A DNA stretch of 36,776 nt, from NCBI GenBank assembly GCA_003558125.1, contig PWMQ01000107.1:1-36776 (forward strand), read 5' to 3'. Position numbers and translations under genes: made by a program. Under the pieces are notes generated by a model, which ran no database searches, was not told the origin of the DNA, and worked only from the letters and a program-made list of their open reading frames with translations. How positions within the stretch are numbered: the first letter of the stretch is position 1; the number at the start of each line of letters is the position of its first letter. Source of the stretch: Natronospira sp. GTDB lineage: Bacteria > Pseudomonadota > Gammaproteobacteria > Natronospirales > Natronospiraceae. This document shows, piece after piece, positions 1 to 7,675 of the stretch.

Positions 1-267
1 CTAACCAGCAACCTAGGGTAGGCAGAGAACCAGCTTACCAGGATCGCATCACTCTCGAGCGGCCTCTCAGCCAGGCGGCCATCCCCGGACCGCAATAGCA
101 CTTTCGGCGCCGTGAGCGGCAATTTTGACCGATCTGAGTTCCGGCTTTTCTGTGCCCCGACCTGTGCCCAGTGAGTACAATCGAGTCACCAATTGACCAT
201 GGCGTCAGTCAGCGGATACTTGCTGAAATGCCCGCTATGAGAGGCTTTTCGCGTATTTAGGTATCCT
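1..267. other. Non-coding left end, probable integrative-element flank
   Basis: No convincing gene is visible here: no long frame with a plausible ribosome binding site. The only structure I see is a pair of TGTGCCC repeats, annotated separately. It lies immediately 5' of a tRNA 3' half, so it may be the inner end of an integrated element that continues off the contig. That is inference from the arrangement. Confidence 0.4.
151..169 (+). repeat. Two direct TGTGCCC heptamers, possible recombinase arm-type sites
   Basis: TGTGCCC occurs at 151-157 and again at 163-169, a 12-bp period. Short direct repeats of this kind near a tRNA attachment core are often arm-type binding sites of tyrosine recombinases. 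Only two copies are seen and no integrase gene is in the window, so this is a weak call. Confidence 0.3.
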
Positions 268-335
268 GAGGGTGTGTCCGCCGGACTGTCTTCGGGAGGC
301 AGGGGCCGGAGGTTCAAATCCTCTCACCCCGACCA
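268..335 (+). pseudogene. tRNA-Pro(CGG) 3' half with degenerate 5' half
   Basis: From 286 to 335 the cloverleaf is complete. The anticodon stem is CTGTC/GGCAG (286-290, 298-302) around loop TTCGGGA with anticodon CGG. A five-base variable loop follows, then T stem GGAGG/CCTCT (308-312, 320-324) with loop TTCAAAT. The acceptor strand is CACCCCG (325-331), then A332 and encoded CCA (333-335). The CACCCCG-ACCA end is typical of bacterial tRNA-Pro. The 5' side is wrong: the candidate acceptor strand GAGGGTG (268-274) pairs at only five of seven positions, and only nine bases (277-285) are left for the D arm. A tRNA 3' half from anticodon loop to CCA is the classic core of tyrosine-recombinase attachment sites. 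I read this as an attachment-site copy left by an integrated element lying to the left. A functional but reduced tRNA is unlikely. Confidence 0.7.
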
Positions 336-345
336 CTAATCTGCG

Positions 346-374
346 GCCCACCGTTCCCGACGGTGGGCTTTTTT
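346..374 (+). terminator. Rho-independent terminator of the tRNA-Pro locus
   Basis: A nine-base-pair perfect stem (346-354 with 360-368), loop TCCCG and six T residues follow the tRNA 3' end by ten bases. A native terminator directly behind the CCA suggests that DNA to the right is the original chromosomal flank of the tRNA locus. Confidence 0.85.
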
Positions 375-395
375 GTGTCTGGTGCCACTAGAGGG

Positions 396-409
396 GAGGA
401 TTTGAACCT
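396..409 (-). repeat. Inverted copy of the tRNA T-arm sequence
   Basis: The 14 bases AGGTTCAAATCCTC of the tRNA T arm (310-323) recur here as an exact reverse complement, just beyond the terminator. On the minus strand no tRNA can be completed around it: the T stem has a mismatch and I see no anticodon arm. It may be a remnant of another tRNA-associated insertion. From here to 611 I see no gene; the stretch is richer in A and T than its surroundings. Confidence 0.5.
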
Positions 410-611
410 ACGGTAAACGCCTGATCCAGCCCATTCGTGCATGCTCAAAAATCCGGTGCATTTAGCACTTCTGATGGATTGAATCAGGAGCAAAGCTGGC
501 GCACGCAATAACCACTGCAAGTCAGCAATTGTCTCAATACGAATAATATGGACATTTTACCGCCCAAATGAGAGAATCCTGGACAGATTCTTGACCGTCT
601 GGGGCGCAAAT

Positions 612-2066
612 ATGACGAGGGCGGACACATCGACGAGTGATCTGGTCTTCGCAAGCGGCGAACAAGCCCATGACAAGCGTCTTCGTCGGGCTGCCCAGGC
701 CGGTGAACTGCAGCGCATCGCGCCCGGCATCTATACGACCATCCTAGACCAGACGCCGGCCGAGATCCTGCGCTCCCCGAGGCTCTGGCGGGTTCTCGCC
801 CACAAATACCCCGGTTATGTGGTCGGCTACCGCTCCGCCCTCGAAGCCGCCCCCATCGGCGCCAGCGAAATCTTTCTGGTCGGCGCCCGTCATCGCCAGT
901 CGGTAACGCTGCCAGGTATTACCGTGCGCTTGGCGCCCGGGCCCGGGCCGATTGCCGGCGACAGACCGTTCGTCGGCGAGCTCTACTGGGCATCCACCCC
1001 CAGAGCGCTTCTGGAAAACCTGACGGTGAGCCGGGCTCAAAAGGGGCTGCCCCGCTCCCTGGGCAGCAAGGCGGTTCAGGAACACTGCGAACGCTACGCG
1101 CTACGGGAAGGATTTGGCGCCCTTGAGGACCTGGGACACCAGGCAAGCCGCCTCGGGCAAGATCTGAGGATGAACCGCGAGGCCCGATTGCTCGAGGAAA
1201 TGATCGGGGCCATTACCGGGAAACGGCGATCACGGCGGATTCTGGGCCCATCAGCCGTCCTGTCCCGCGCTGCGGGCCGCCCCGTTTGCACCACCGCCGA
1301 GGACCGCTTTGATCGCCTGGCACAGGCCCTGCGGCATTCGACCACACCGCCCCGGCCGACAAACGAGACCCCGGATCAGGCCGACCGGCGGGCCTTCATC
1401 GAAGCCTATTTCTCTAATTACATTGAAGGTACCCGCTTTCTAATCGAGGAAGCTCAAGCGCTGGTCTTCCAGGGCGGCCCGGCACCGGGTCGCCCCGTTG
1501 CCGACAGCCATGACATCACCAGCACCTTCGCCCTCGCCCGCCGTCAGCTTGCCGACACCACGCCCGAAAGCAGCCAGGACTTGCAGCTACTCATCCGGGA
1601 GAGACACGAATCACTGATGGCACAACGGCCGGAATGGCGCCCCGGTGAGTTCCGGACTGGCCCAGTGGGCGCCGGTGCTCACACCTTCATGGACGAGGCT
1701 CTGGTCGAGGGCTCCCTGGCACTGGGCTACGACTACCTGGCGTCACTGGACAATCCCTTTGCTCGGGCGGTCTTCACCCTTTTCCTGGTGAACGAAGTTC
1801 ATCCCTTCCTCGACGGGAACGGGCGCGTGGCCCGGCTCACTGCCAATGCGGAGTTAAGCGCGGCCGAGCAGGCCCGGCTGATTGTGACCACCGCCGACCG
1901 CCATCGCTATATCGCGGCCTTGCGGGCACTATCCAGAGACCGGGATCCCCAGCCGCTGATAGCCGTCTGCTACCACGCACAGCGAATCACCACGGATTTG
2001 TTCCTGGACACCTGGGATGAGCTGCTGGCGCAGTTGCAGGCCGAGGGCGCCTTTGAGGAAGGCTAG
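612..2066 (+). CDS. AbiEi-type DNA-binding domain fused to a Fic AMP-transferase
   Basis: 484 residues. The N-terminal ~60 residues (RRAAQAGELQRIAPGIYTT) match the winged-helix head of AbiEi-family antitoxins and related regulators. The C-terminal half is a Fic domain with the full active-site motif HPFLDGNGRVAR (His at residue 397), which binds ATP/Mg and transfers AMP to a target protein. Just upstream in the chain is S-N-Y-I-E-G (residues 268-273), the [S/T]xxxE[G/N] inhibitory helix. This makes it a self-inhibited class II-like Fic protein. I chose ATG 612, with GGGG eight bases upstream; an in-frame TTG at 591 would add seven residues. It is a monocistronic gene next to the tRNA remnant and tail to tail with a second Fic gene. 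The fusion suggests either a self-repressing stress enzyme or a toxin with a built-in antitoxin-like domain. The target is unknown. Confidence 0.85.
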   Translation: MTRADTSTSDLVFASGEQAHDKRLRRAAQAGELQRIAPGIYTTILDQTPAEILRSPRLWRVLAHKYPGYVVGYRSALEAAPIGASEIFLVGARHRQSVTLPGITVRLAPGPGPIAGDRPFVGELYWASTPRALLENLTVSRAQKGLPRSLGSKAVQEHCERYALREGFGALEDLGHQASRLGQDLRMNREARLLEEMIGAITGKRRSRRILGPSAVLSRAAGRPVCTTAEDRFDRLAQALRHSTTPPRPTNETPDQADRRAFIEAYFSNYIEGTRFLIEEAQALVFQGGPAPGRPVADSHDITSTFALARRQLADTTPESSQDLQLLIRERHESLMAQRPEWRPGEFRTGPVGAGAHTFMDEALVEGSLALGYDYLASLDNPFARAVFTLFLVNEVHPFLDGNGRVARLTANAELSAAEQARLIVTTADRHRYIAALRALSRDRDPQPLIAVCYHAQRITTDLFLDTWDELLAQLQAEGAFEEG

Positions 2067-2093
2067 CGTATCCCATGGACGAATTGCGGGGCA

Positions 2094-2119
2094 CACTGTT
2101 TCAGGCAGTGGGCTTTTTT
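2094..2119 (+). terminator. Weak terminator after the AbiEi-Fic gene
   Basis: CACTG/CAGTG stem with a seven-base loop, followed by GGC and six T residues. The tail GTGGGCTTTTTTGTG (2108-2122) is identical over 15 bases to the tail of the tRNA-Pro terminator (363-377). This is noted as a finding. Confidence 0.55.
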
Positions 2120-2218
2120 GTGCCTGACAGCGGAGGGGTTTGCTTAAAAGCTCTGATTGACACGAGCCTCTGGCCAGCCCCAGTCCCAAGCTCGGTTGTT
2201 CGCAGCCCCCTGACGCGC

Positions 2219-3358
2219 CTATGACGTCTTCCAGGCCTCGAATTCGTGGCTTTCCTGCGACATTAGCCGCATCAGTTTCGGATTCACGAATAGCTTTTCC
2301 TTGCCCGCTTTCTCCTCCTTCAGAACCCCGATAGAGGCGAGGTCCTTCAGGTACACCGACGCCGTCTGACGCTTGGCGATGTCACGCTCCACCAGCGAGC
2401 TGATCCGGCAATAGGGCTGCTCGAAAATCACCTGCATCAGCTCGTGGCTGTATATCCGCGGCAATTGCTGGCGGACATAAGCGGATGTGTCATCCATCAG
2501 CGCACGAATGGCGGCGACCTTGTCGCAAGTCCAGGTCGATACCTGTTCGACCCCGTTCAGCATGAAGAGAATCCATTCTTCCCACGCCCCGTCCCGAGTC
2601 ACGCCGAGCAACAGGCGGTAATAATCCGCCTTGTTCTTCACAATGTAGCGGCTGAGGTAGAGGATAGGTAATGTCAGCAGCCCCCGTTCCATCAGCATCA
2701 GCACATTCAGGAGCCGCCCCGTCCGGCCATTGCCGTCCATGAATGGGTGAGTGGCCTCAAATTGGTAATGGCTGACCGCCATTCTGATCAATGGGTCCAG
2801 GTCATCCTCGCCATGCACGAAGGTCTCCCAGTTGGCCAGAAGCTCGCGAATACGGTCTTCGCCCTCGGGCGGGGTATAGATCACCTCGTCCCGGGCCGCA
2901 TCATCAATCACCGTGCCAGGCAAACGGCGGATTTCCATGGGCCGGTCCTGGATCAGGCTACAAAGCTCCACGGCCATGGCCGTACAGACCGGCCGTGAAT
3001 CGAGCAGTCGACAGCCCTCCTCCAGCGCCTTTCGGTAGCGAAGCGCTTCTCGGGTCGCCGGATCGGCACCCCGCTCATGGCGGGCGTGGCGGAATAGCTT
3101 CTCCGTGGTGGTAAAGATATTCTCGATCTCTGAGCTGTCGCGGGCCTCCAGCATGGGCAGGAGATTCACCAGCAGGCCCTGGTCCGGCAGCAGCTCACCC
3201 GCCTGGCGCAGTTCGGCCAGCGCGGCCCGGGCCGGAATACAGGCCTTGAGCACTGCCCGGGTCTCCACCGCCTCTATCGGCGGCGGCAGCGGGGGCAGCT
3301 CGTTATATGCCTGATCCGGACGCCAGCTCATGTTCATTTTCTCATCATTTTTCGACAC
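2219..3358 (-). CDS. Fic family protein with C-terminal winged helix (SoFic-like)
   Basis: 379 residues from a GTG start. A Fic N-terminal region is followed by the inhibitory motif S-S-E-I-E-N (residues 75-80) and the complete core HPFMDGNGRTGR (residues 204-215). About 60 C-terminal residues look like a winged helix-turn-helix (SLVERDIAKRQTASVYLKDL). This architecture and length resemble the class II Fic protein of Shewanella oneidensis, which auto-AMPylates. The GTG at 3358 has GAGAGG five bases upstream and is preferred; ATG codons at 3337 and 3331 are alternatives. Transcription would start within a cluster of TCGACA repeats, which the protein's own winged helix might bind (inference). 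It is tail to tail with the AbiEi-Fic gene, separated by about 150 bases. Substrate unknown. Confidence 0.88.
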   Translation of the reverse strand: MSKNDEKMNMSWRPDQAYNELPPLPPPIEAVETRAVLKACIPARAALAELRQAGELLPDQGLLVNLLPMLEARDSSEIENIFTTTEKLFRHARHERGADPATREALRYRKALEEGCRLLDSRPVCTAMAVELCSLIQDRPMEIRRLPGTVIDDAARDEVIYTPPEGEDRIRELLANWETFVHGEDDLDPLIRMAVSHYQFEATHPFMDGNGRTGRLLNVLMLMERGLLTLPILYLSRYIVKNKADYYRLLLGVTRDGAWEEWILFMLNGVEQVSTWTCDKVAAIRALMDDTSAYVRQQLPRIYSHELMQVIFEQPYCRISSLVERDIAKRQTASVYLKDLASIGVLKEEKAGKEKLFVNPKLMRLMSQESHEFEAWKTS

Positions 3359-3438
3359 AATGGCCTCTCAGGACCAGCCTATGTCGATGGGCTCGACACA
3401 TCAAGCCATCGTGTCGATTTTCCCCCTCATTTTCGACA
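3352..3438. promoter_or_regulatory. Cluster of five TCGACA/TGTCGA sites before the fic gene
   Basis: TCGACA or its complement occurs at 3352, 3382, 3393, 3412 and 3433 (start positions), alternating in orientation. The two inner copies form a 7-bp inverted repeat (TCGACAC at 3393-3399, GTGTCGA at 3411-3417). The outer copies share the longer context TTTTCGACA. Distances of 30, 11, 19 and 21 bp are close to whole helical turns. This looks like an operator array in the promoter of the minus-strand fic gene. The binding protein is not known. Confidence 0.5.
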
Positions 3439-3584
3439 AATCGGACGATGGCAGCTCTGCGCTGAAAACCCGGGGCAGGCCATCCATGGCCAACCATTCC
3501 TGCCAAGACTTGCCGCCCAGCATCGTTATTGTGTAACAATGCGGCCTCCCCTATCCCGAGACTGCGCAGACAATGGAGGGAAAC

Positions 3585-5618
3585 ATGAAACGTTTCTTGA
3601 TGGTCGGGCTGGCCCTGTTCCTGGCGACGGGCTGTGCCGAGGCCAATGGTAATAATGAAGATTTCAATCCCCTGTCCAAGGAGGTTCTGTGGGAAATGGA
3701 CCGCCTGGGCAGCCCGGTGATTTCGCCGGCGGGTGGCCATGTGGTGGTGCCGGTGACGTCCTATGATGTGGACAGTGACGAAGCCACAACGCATCTCTGG
3801 CTGCTGAATGAGGACGGTGAGCGCCAGCGACAGCTCACCCGCCACGAGGCGGGGGGCAGCAATCCGGTGTTCAGCCCCGACGGCTCCTGGCTGGCCTTTA
3901 CCAGCGTGCGGGGCGACGATGAGCGGCCACAGGTCTACCGCCTGCCCATGGATGCCCCCGGTGAAGCCGAGCAGATCACCGAGGTGCCCACCGGGGCCGG
4001 CGGCATCAAATGGGCCGGCGAGCACATCTACTTCGTCAGCAGCATCTGGCCCGATAAGGACTGGGACGAGATGGCCGAGAAAATCCAGGAAGAGCAGGAG
4101 GACCCCGTCTCCGCTCACGCCTGGGACGACCTACCCTACAGCTTTTGGGACCACTGGTTGGATGAGGCAAGGGAGAACCATATCTTCCGGATTCCGGCGG
4201 ATGGCGGCGACATCGAGGCCATTACCCAGCCCACCGGCTTGCAACTGTCCCGCTCCGGAGCCGGTGCCGGCAGCTATGACGTTGCCCCCGATGAATCACT
4301 GCTAGCCTTTCAGGCCGACAGTGCCCGGGACGGAGTCAGCCCGGAATACGATCTCTTCTTGGTGACCCCGGGCGATGATGAGGCCCGCAATATCACCGCC
4401 GACAATGAAGCGCCCGATAGCAACCCGCTGTTCAGCCCGGACAGCCGCACCCTGGCCTTCACCCGCCAGCATATTCGCGGTTTTTATGCCGACCAGGCAC
4501 AGCTCATGTTCCACGATGTGGACAGTGGCGAGCAGCGGATGATGACCGAGGACTGGGACCGTTCGGTGTCCGGTCTGATCTGGGCCCCGGACGGCAGCGG
4601 CCTGTACGGCGCCATCGACGATGCCGGGACCAACCGCATCTACTTCATTGACGGCGAGAGCGGTGAGCCGCGCGCGGTGACCGGTGATACCAACTTCAGC
4701 GGCCTGTCCATCTCCGACGACGGCGTTCTGGTGGCCAGCAACCAGAGCTTCCTTTACCCGCCTCGTACCGTTCGGGTGGACGGCGACAGAGGCGAAGCCA
4801 GCCGACTGGACGACTTCAATGATGAGGTTCTGGCCGACGTGGATCTGGGCAGCTATGAGTCGGTGACCTATGAGGGCTACGGCGGCCAGGAAATCCAGAT
4901 GTGGGTCCACTACCCGCCGGGTTTCGATGAGAGCAAGGAGTACCCGCTCTTCCTGCTCATCCACGGTGGTCCCCACAACGGCATCACCGACGGCTTCCAT
5001 TTCCGCTGGAATGCCCAGACCTTCGCCTCCTGGGGCTATGTTACCGCCTGGCACAACTTCCATGGATCCTCCGGCTTTGGCCAGGAGTTTACCGATGCCA
5101 TCAACCCGGACTGGATGACCAAACCCTACACCGATACGGTCAAGGCAGCGGAGTGGTTTGCCGAGCAGCCCTGGATTGACGCCGATCGCATGGTGGCCGG
5201 TGGCGGCAGTTACGGTGGCTATCTGTCCAGCGTGCTGCTGGCCAAGGAGCACCCCTTCAATGCCCTGGTGATTCATGCCCCGGTGTACAACCTGTACTCG
5301 CAAATGTCGGCGGACTTTGCCGTCCACAGTGAGCGCTTCGGCGACTTCTGGGAGCATGATATTTATGAGCAGATCTCGCCCCATTACCTGGCCGGCGACT
5401 TCCACACACCGGCACTGGTCATCCACGGCCAGAAAGACTACCGGGTGCCGGTGGGGCAGGGTTTCGAGATCTTCCGAACCCTGCGTCATCAGGGCATCGA
5501 CAGCCGCATGCTTTACTACCCGGATGAGAACCACTGGATTCTCAAGCCCAACAACTCCATTCGCTGGTACAAGGAAGTGCGTGACTGGATTGGTGAGTAT
5601 GCGGAACCGGCCCGCTAG
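3585..5618 (+). CDS. S9 family prolyl oligopeptidase-type lipoprotein peptidase
   Basis: 677 residues. It starts with a lipoprotein signal peptide ending in lipobox LATGC, followed by Ala-Glu, so outer-membrane sorting is likely. Residues ~40-430 carry repeated WD40-like/TolB-like propeller motifs (FSPDGSWLAFTS, FSPDSRTLAFTR). The C-terminal alpha/beta-hydrolase has the serine motif GGGSYGGY (Ser542), Asp618 in KDYRVP and His650 in NHW, a complete catalytic triad. Family members cleave dipeptides or acyl-peptides from small peptides, so a role in peptide scavenging at the cell surface is likely. ATG 3585 is chosen over 3573 because GGAGGG ends five bases before it. The gene stands alone, with a strong terminator behind it. 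Confidence 0.92.
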   Translation: MKRFLMVGLALFLATGCAEANGNNEDFNPLSKEVLWEMDRLGSPVISPAGGHVVVPVTSYDVDSDEATTHLWLLNEDGERQRQLTRHEAGGSNPVFSPDGSWLAFTSVRGDDERPQVYRLPMDAPGEAEQITEVPTGAGGIKWAGEHIYFVSSIWPDKDWDEMAEKIQEEQEDPVSAHAWDDLPYSFWDHWLDEARENHIFRIPADGGDIEAITQPTGLQLSRSGAGAGSYDVAPDESLLAFQADSARDGVSPEYDLFLVTPGDDEARNITADNEAPDSNPLFSPDSRTLAFTRQHIRGFYADQAQLMFHDVDSGEQRMMTEDWDRSVSGLIWAPDGSGLYGAIDDAGTNRIYFIDGESGEPRAVTGDTNFSGLSISDDGVLVASNQSFLYPPRTVRVDGDRGEASRLDDFNDEVLADVDLGSYESVTYEGYGGQEIQMWVHYPPGFDESKEYPLFLLIHGGPHNGITDGFHFRWNAQTFASWGYVTAWHNFHGSSGFGQEFTDAINPDWMTKPYTDTVKAAEWFAEQPWIDADRMVAGGGSYGGYLSSVLLAKEHPFNALVIHAPVYNLYSQMSADFAVHSERFGDFWEHDIYEQISPHYLAGDFHTPALVIHGQKDYRVPVGQGFEIFRTLRHQGIDSRMLYYPDENHWILKPNNSIRWYKEVRDWIGEYAEPAR

Positions 5619-5645
5619 GCAATAAAGCTGGCCCGGTAACACAAG

Positions 5646-5678
5646 CGCCCCGGCGGCTTCGGCCCCGGGGCGTCTTTT
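5646..5678 (+). terminator. Rho-independent terminator after the S9 peptidase gene
   Basis: CGCCCCGG (5646-5653) pairs with CCGGGGCG (5665-5672) around a GC-rich loop, followed by TCTTTTCT. Confidence 0.75.
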
Positions 5679-5756
5679 CTCCCTTTGCCCTGGGATTCCT
5701 TCGCCCCGTCTGTGGCACACTCAGGCTCCTGTTGATGCTAACAAGGTGAGTGAGCG

Positions 5757-7421
5757 ATGCGACTACTGGCGCCCCTGCTGTTTTTCCTTGGCCTGGCCCT
5801 TGGCGGGCTGGGTGCTTACTGGCTTGCCCCCGACCCCGCCCCGGATGAAGGCGTCTCCAAAGCCAATGCCGCTGCCGCGGAACAGTTGATGGACCTGGCC
5901 TTCCGGCCCGAGGACCGTGAGCTGATGCAGAACACCCTGGAAAGCCACCGCAGCCGCTACCAGCAGATGCGCGAGACGCTCATTCCCAACCCGCAGGCAC
6001 CGGCGCTGGTCTTCGATCCGCGGCCCATCGGCTATGACTATCGCTCAGACCCGGTGGAACCGGAATGGTCCTATCCGGAAGACTTCAGCCGCCCGGCGGA
6101 CGATGCCGAGCTGGCTTGGCTGTCGCTGTCGGAGCTTGGCGCGCTGCTGCGCAACGGCGAAATCAGCTCGGTGGAACTGACCGAATTCTTTCTCGGCCGC
6201 CTGCGCGAGCACGGCGACCGCCTGGAAGCGGTCATCAGCCTCACCGAGGACCGTGCCCTGGCTCAGGCCGAGACCGCCGACCGGGAACTGGCGGCCGGCA
6301 TCGACCGGGGCCCCTTGCATGGCATCCCCTATGGCGCCAAGGACCTCTTTGCCGTGGAGGGGACCCGCACCACCTGGGGCGCGGCACCCTTCGAAGAGCA
6401 GGTGATTGATGAAACCGCCACGGTGATCCGCAAGCTGGATGAATCCGGCGCCGTGCTGATCGCCAAGCTGACTCTCGGGGCGCTGGCTTGGGGGGATGTC
6501 TGGTATGGCGGCACCACCCGCAATCCCTGGGACCCGGAGCTGGAACAGGGTGCCAGCGGATCCTCTGCAGGCTCGGGTGCTGCAACCGCGGCAGGGCTGG
6601 TGCCCTTTGCACTGGGCACCGAAACCCTGGGCTCGCTGGTCTCCCCCGCCACCCGGACCGGCACCACTGCACTACGTCCCAGCTTCGGCCGGGTCAGCCG
6701 GCATGGGGCCATGGCCCTGAGCTGGAGCATGGACAAGGTCGGGCCCATGACCCGCAGTGTGGATGATGCCGCCCGGGTCTTTGCCGTCATCGACGGACCG
6801 GATGGGAAGGATGTCAGCCTGCACCCGGTGGCTTTCGACTATCAGCCCCGGGAAGGCCTGGAGGGGGTGGTCATCGGCTATCTGGAAAACACCTTCGAAG
6901 GCGCCAGCGAACAGGATAAAGCGGTTCTGGACGATCTGGAGGCGCTCGGCGCGGAACTGCGCCCCGTTGCCCTGCCCAATCTACCCCTGGGGGCCATGCA
7001 ACTCATCCTCGATGTGGAAGCGGCCACCGCTTTTGATGCCTTCACTCGAGACAGTCAGGCAGACGAGCTGGTCCGCCAGGAGGAATTCGCCTGGCCCAAT
7101 GTGTTCCGGGCAGCGCGCTTCATTCCCGCGGTGGAATACCTGCAGGCCAATCGTCTACGCCAGCGGCTGATCGAGGAAATGCATGAGATGGTGGCCGAGG
7201 TGGACGTCTATGTCGCGCCCTCACATGGCAATCTCAACCTGCTGGCCACCAATCTCAGCGGCCACCCGGCCGTGACCGTCCCCAACGGCTTTGACGAAGG
7301 GGAGCGCCCGACCAGCATCACCTTCACCGGCGGCCTGTTTGAAGACGATCGCCTGCTGGAAGTGGTCAGCGCCTGGCAGGTCGCCACCGAGCATCATCAG
7401 GCACGACCGCCGAACTTTTAG
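5757..7421 (+). CDS. Amidase-signature family hydrolase, membrane-anchored or exported
   Basis: 554 residues. The first ~25 are a hydrophobic signal or anchor (LLAPLLFFLGLALGGLGAYW), so the enzyme probably works in the periplasm rather than as a GatA subunit. The amidase-signature catalytic Ser-cisSer-Lys triad is present: Lys195 in PYGAKDLF, Ser269 in the GSSAGSG segment and nucleophile Ser293 in TLGSLVSPA. The 24-residue spacing between the serines equals that of characterised members. Family reactions include hydrolysis of amides, peptide amides and acyl amides; the substrate cannot be told from sequence. The region before the domain (residues 40-110) is not familiar to me. The start has AAGGTGAG about seven bases upstream. 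Confidence 0.88.
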   Translation: MRLLAPLLFFLGLALGGLGAYWLAPDPAPDEGVSKANAAAAEQLMDLAFRPEDRELMQNTLESHRSRYQQMRETLIPNPQAPALVFDPRPIGYDYRSDPVEPEWSYPEDFSRPADDAELAWLSLSELGALLRNGEISSVELTEFFLGRLREHGDRLEAVISLTEDRALAQAETADRELAAGIDRGPLHGIPYGAKDLFAVEGTRTTWGAAPFEEQVIDETATVIRKLDESGAVLIAKLTLGALAWGDVWYGGTTRNPWDPELEQGASGSSAGSGAATAAGLVPFALGTETLGSLVSPATRTGTTALRPSFGRVSRHGAMALSWSMDKVGPMTRSVDDAARVFAVIDGPDGKDVSLHPVAFDYQPREGLEGVVIGYLENTFEGASEQDKAVLDDLEALGAELRPVALPNLPLGAMQLILDVEAATAFDAFTRDSQADELVRQEEFAWPNVFRAARFIPAVEYLQANRLRQRLIEEMHEMVAEVDVYVAPSHGNLNLLATNLSGHPAVTVPNGFDEGERPTSITFTGGLFEDDRLLEVVSAWQVATEHHQARPPNF

Positions 7422-7430
7422 GCCAGCGGG

Positions 7431-7661
7431 CTATTCCAGGCCGGTGCCCTCTGAACTGCCGGGGGTGAGGGGGAAATCGTCTCCATTCACCTCCGGCTTT
7501 TCAGCCTGGATCGCGTTCATGTCCGGGCCGAAGCTGCAGCCGGCCATCTCTGGCGGCACGGCGAGGTAGCGGTTGCCGGCCTTGAATTCCGAGACCAGTT
7601 CATCCTCTTCCGCCGCCTCCTTGACCTCCCGGGCGAACAGGGGCTGTTTCTCATCGGCCAT
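7431..7661 (-). CDS. Small hypothetical protein (76 aa)
   Basis: Begins MADEKQPLFAREVKEAAEED and is acidic and soluble, with one cysteine and no recognisable motif. AGGAG lies nine bases before the ATG, the frame is closed by TAG, and the gene follows another minus-strand gene by 14 bases. These facts support a real gene, although I do not recognise the family. It is probably co-transcribed with the upstream membrane protein and may be its soluble partner (inference). Confidence 0.65.
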   Translation of the reverse strand: MADEKQPLFAREVKEAAEEDELVSEFKAGNRYLAVPPEMAGCSFGPDMNAIQAEKPEVNGDDFPLTPGSSEGTGLE

Positions 7662-7675
7662 CACGCACTCTCCTG

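Noticed and set aside
378-410. A minus-strand tRNA
   Set aside because: Only a T-arm-like segment is present, with a stem mismatch and no anticodon arm.
4302-5720. 472-codon minus-strand frame opposite the S9 peptidase
   Set aside because: Antisense to a complete enzyme with catalytic triad and lipobox; no recognisable domain or ribosome site.
5711-5730. Possible sigma-54 promoter (TGGCAC...GGC) before the amidase gene
   Set aside because: The GG to GC spacing is nine rather than ten bases and the -12 element is poor.
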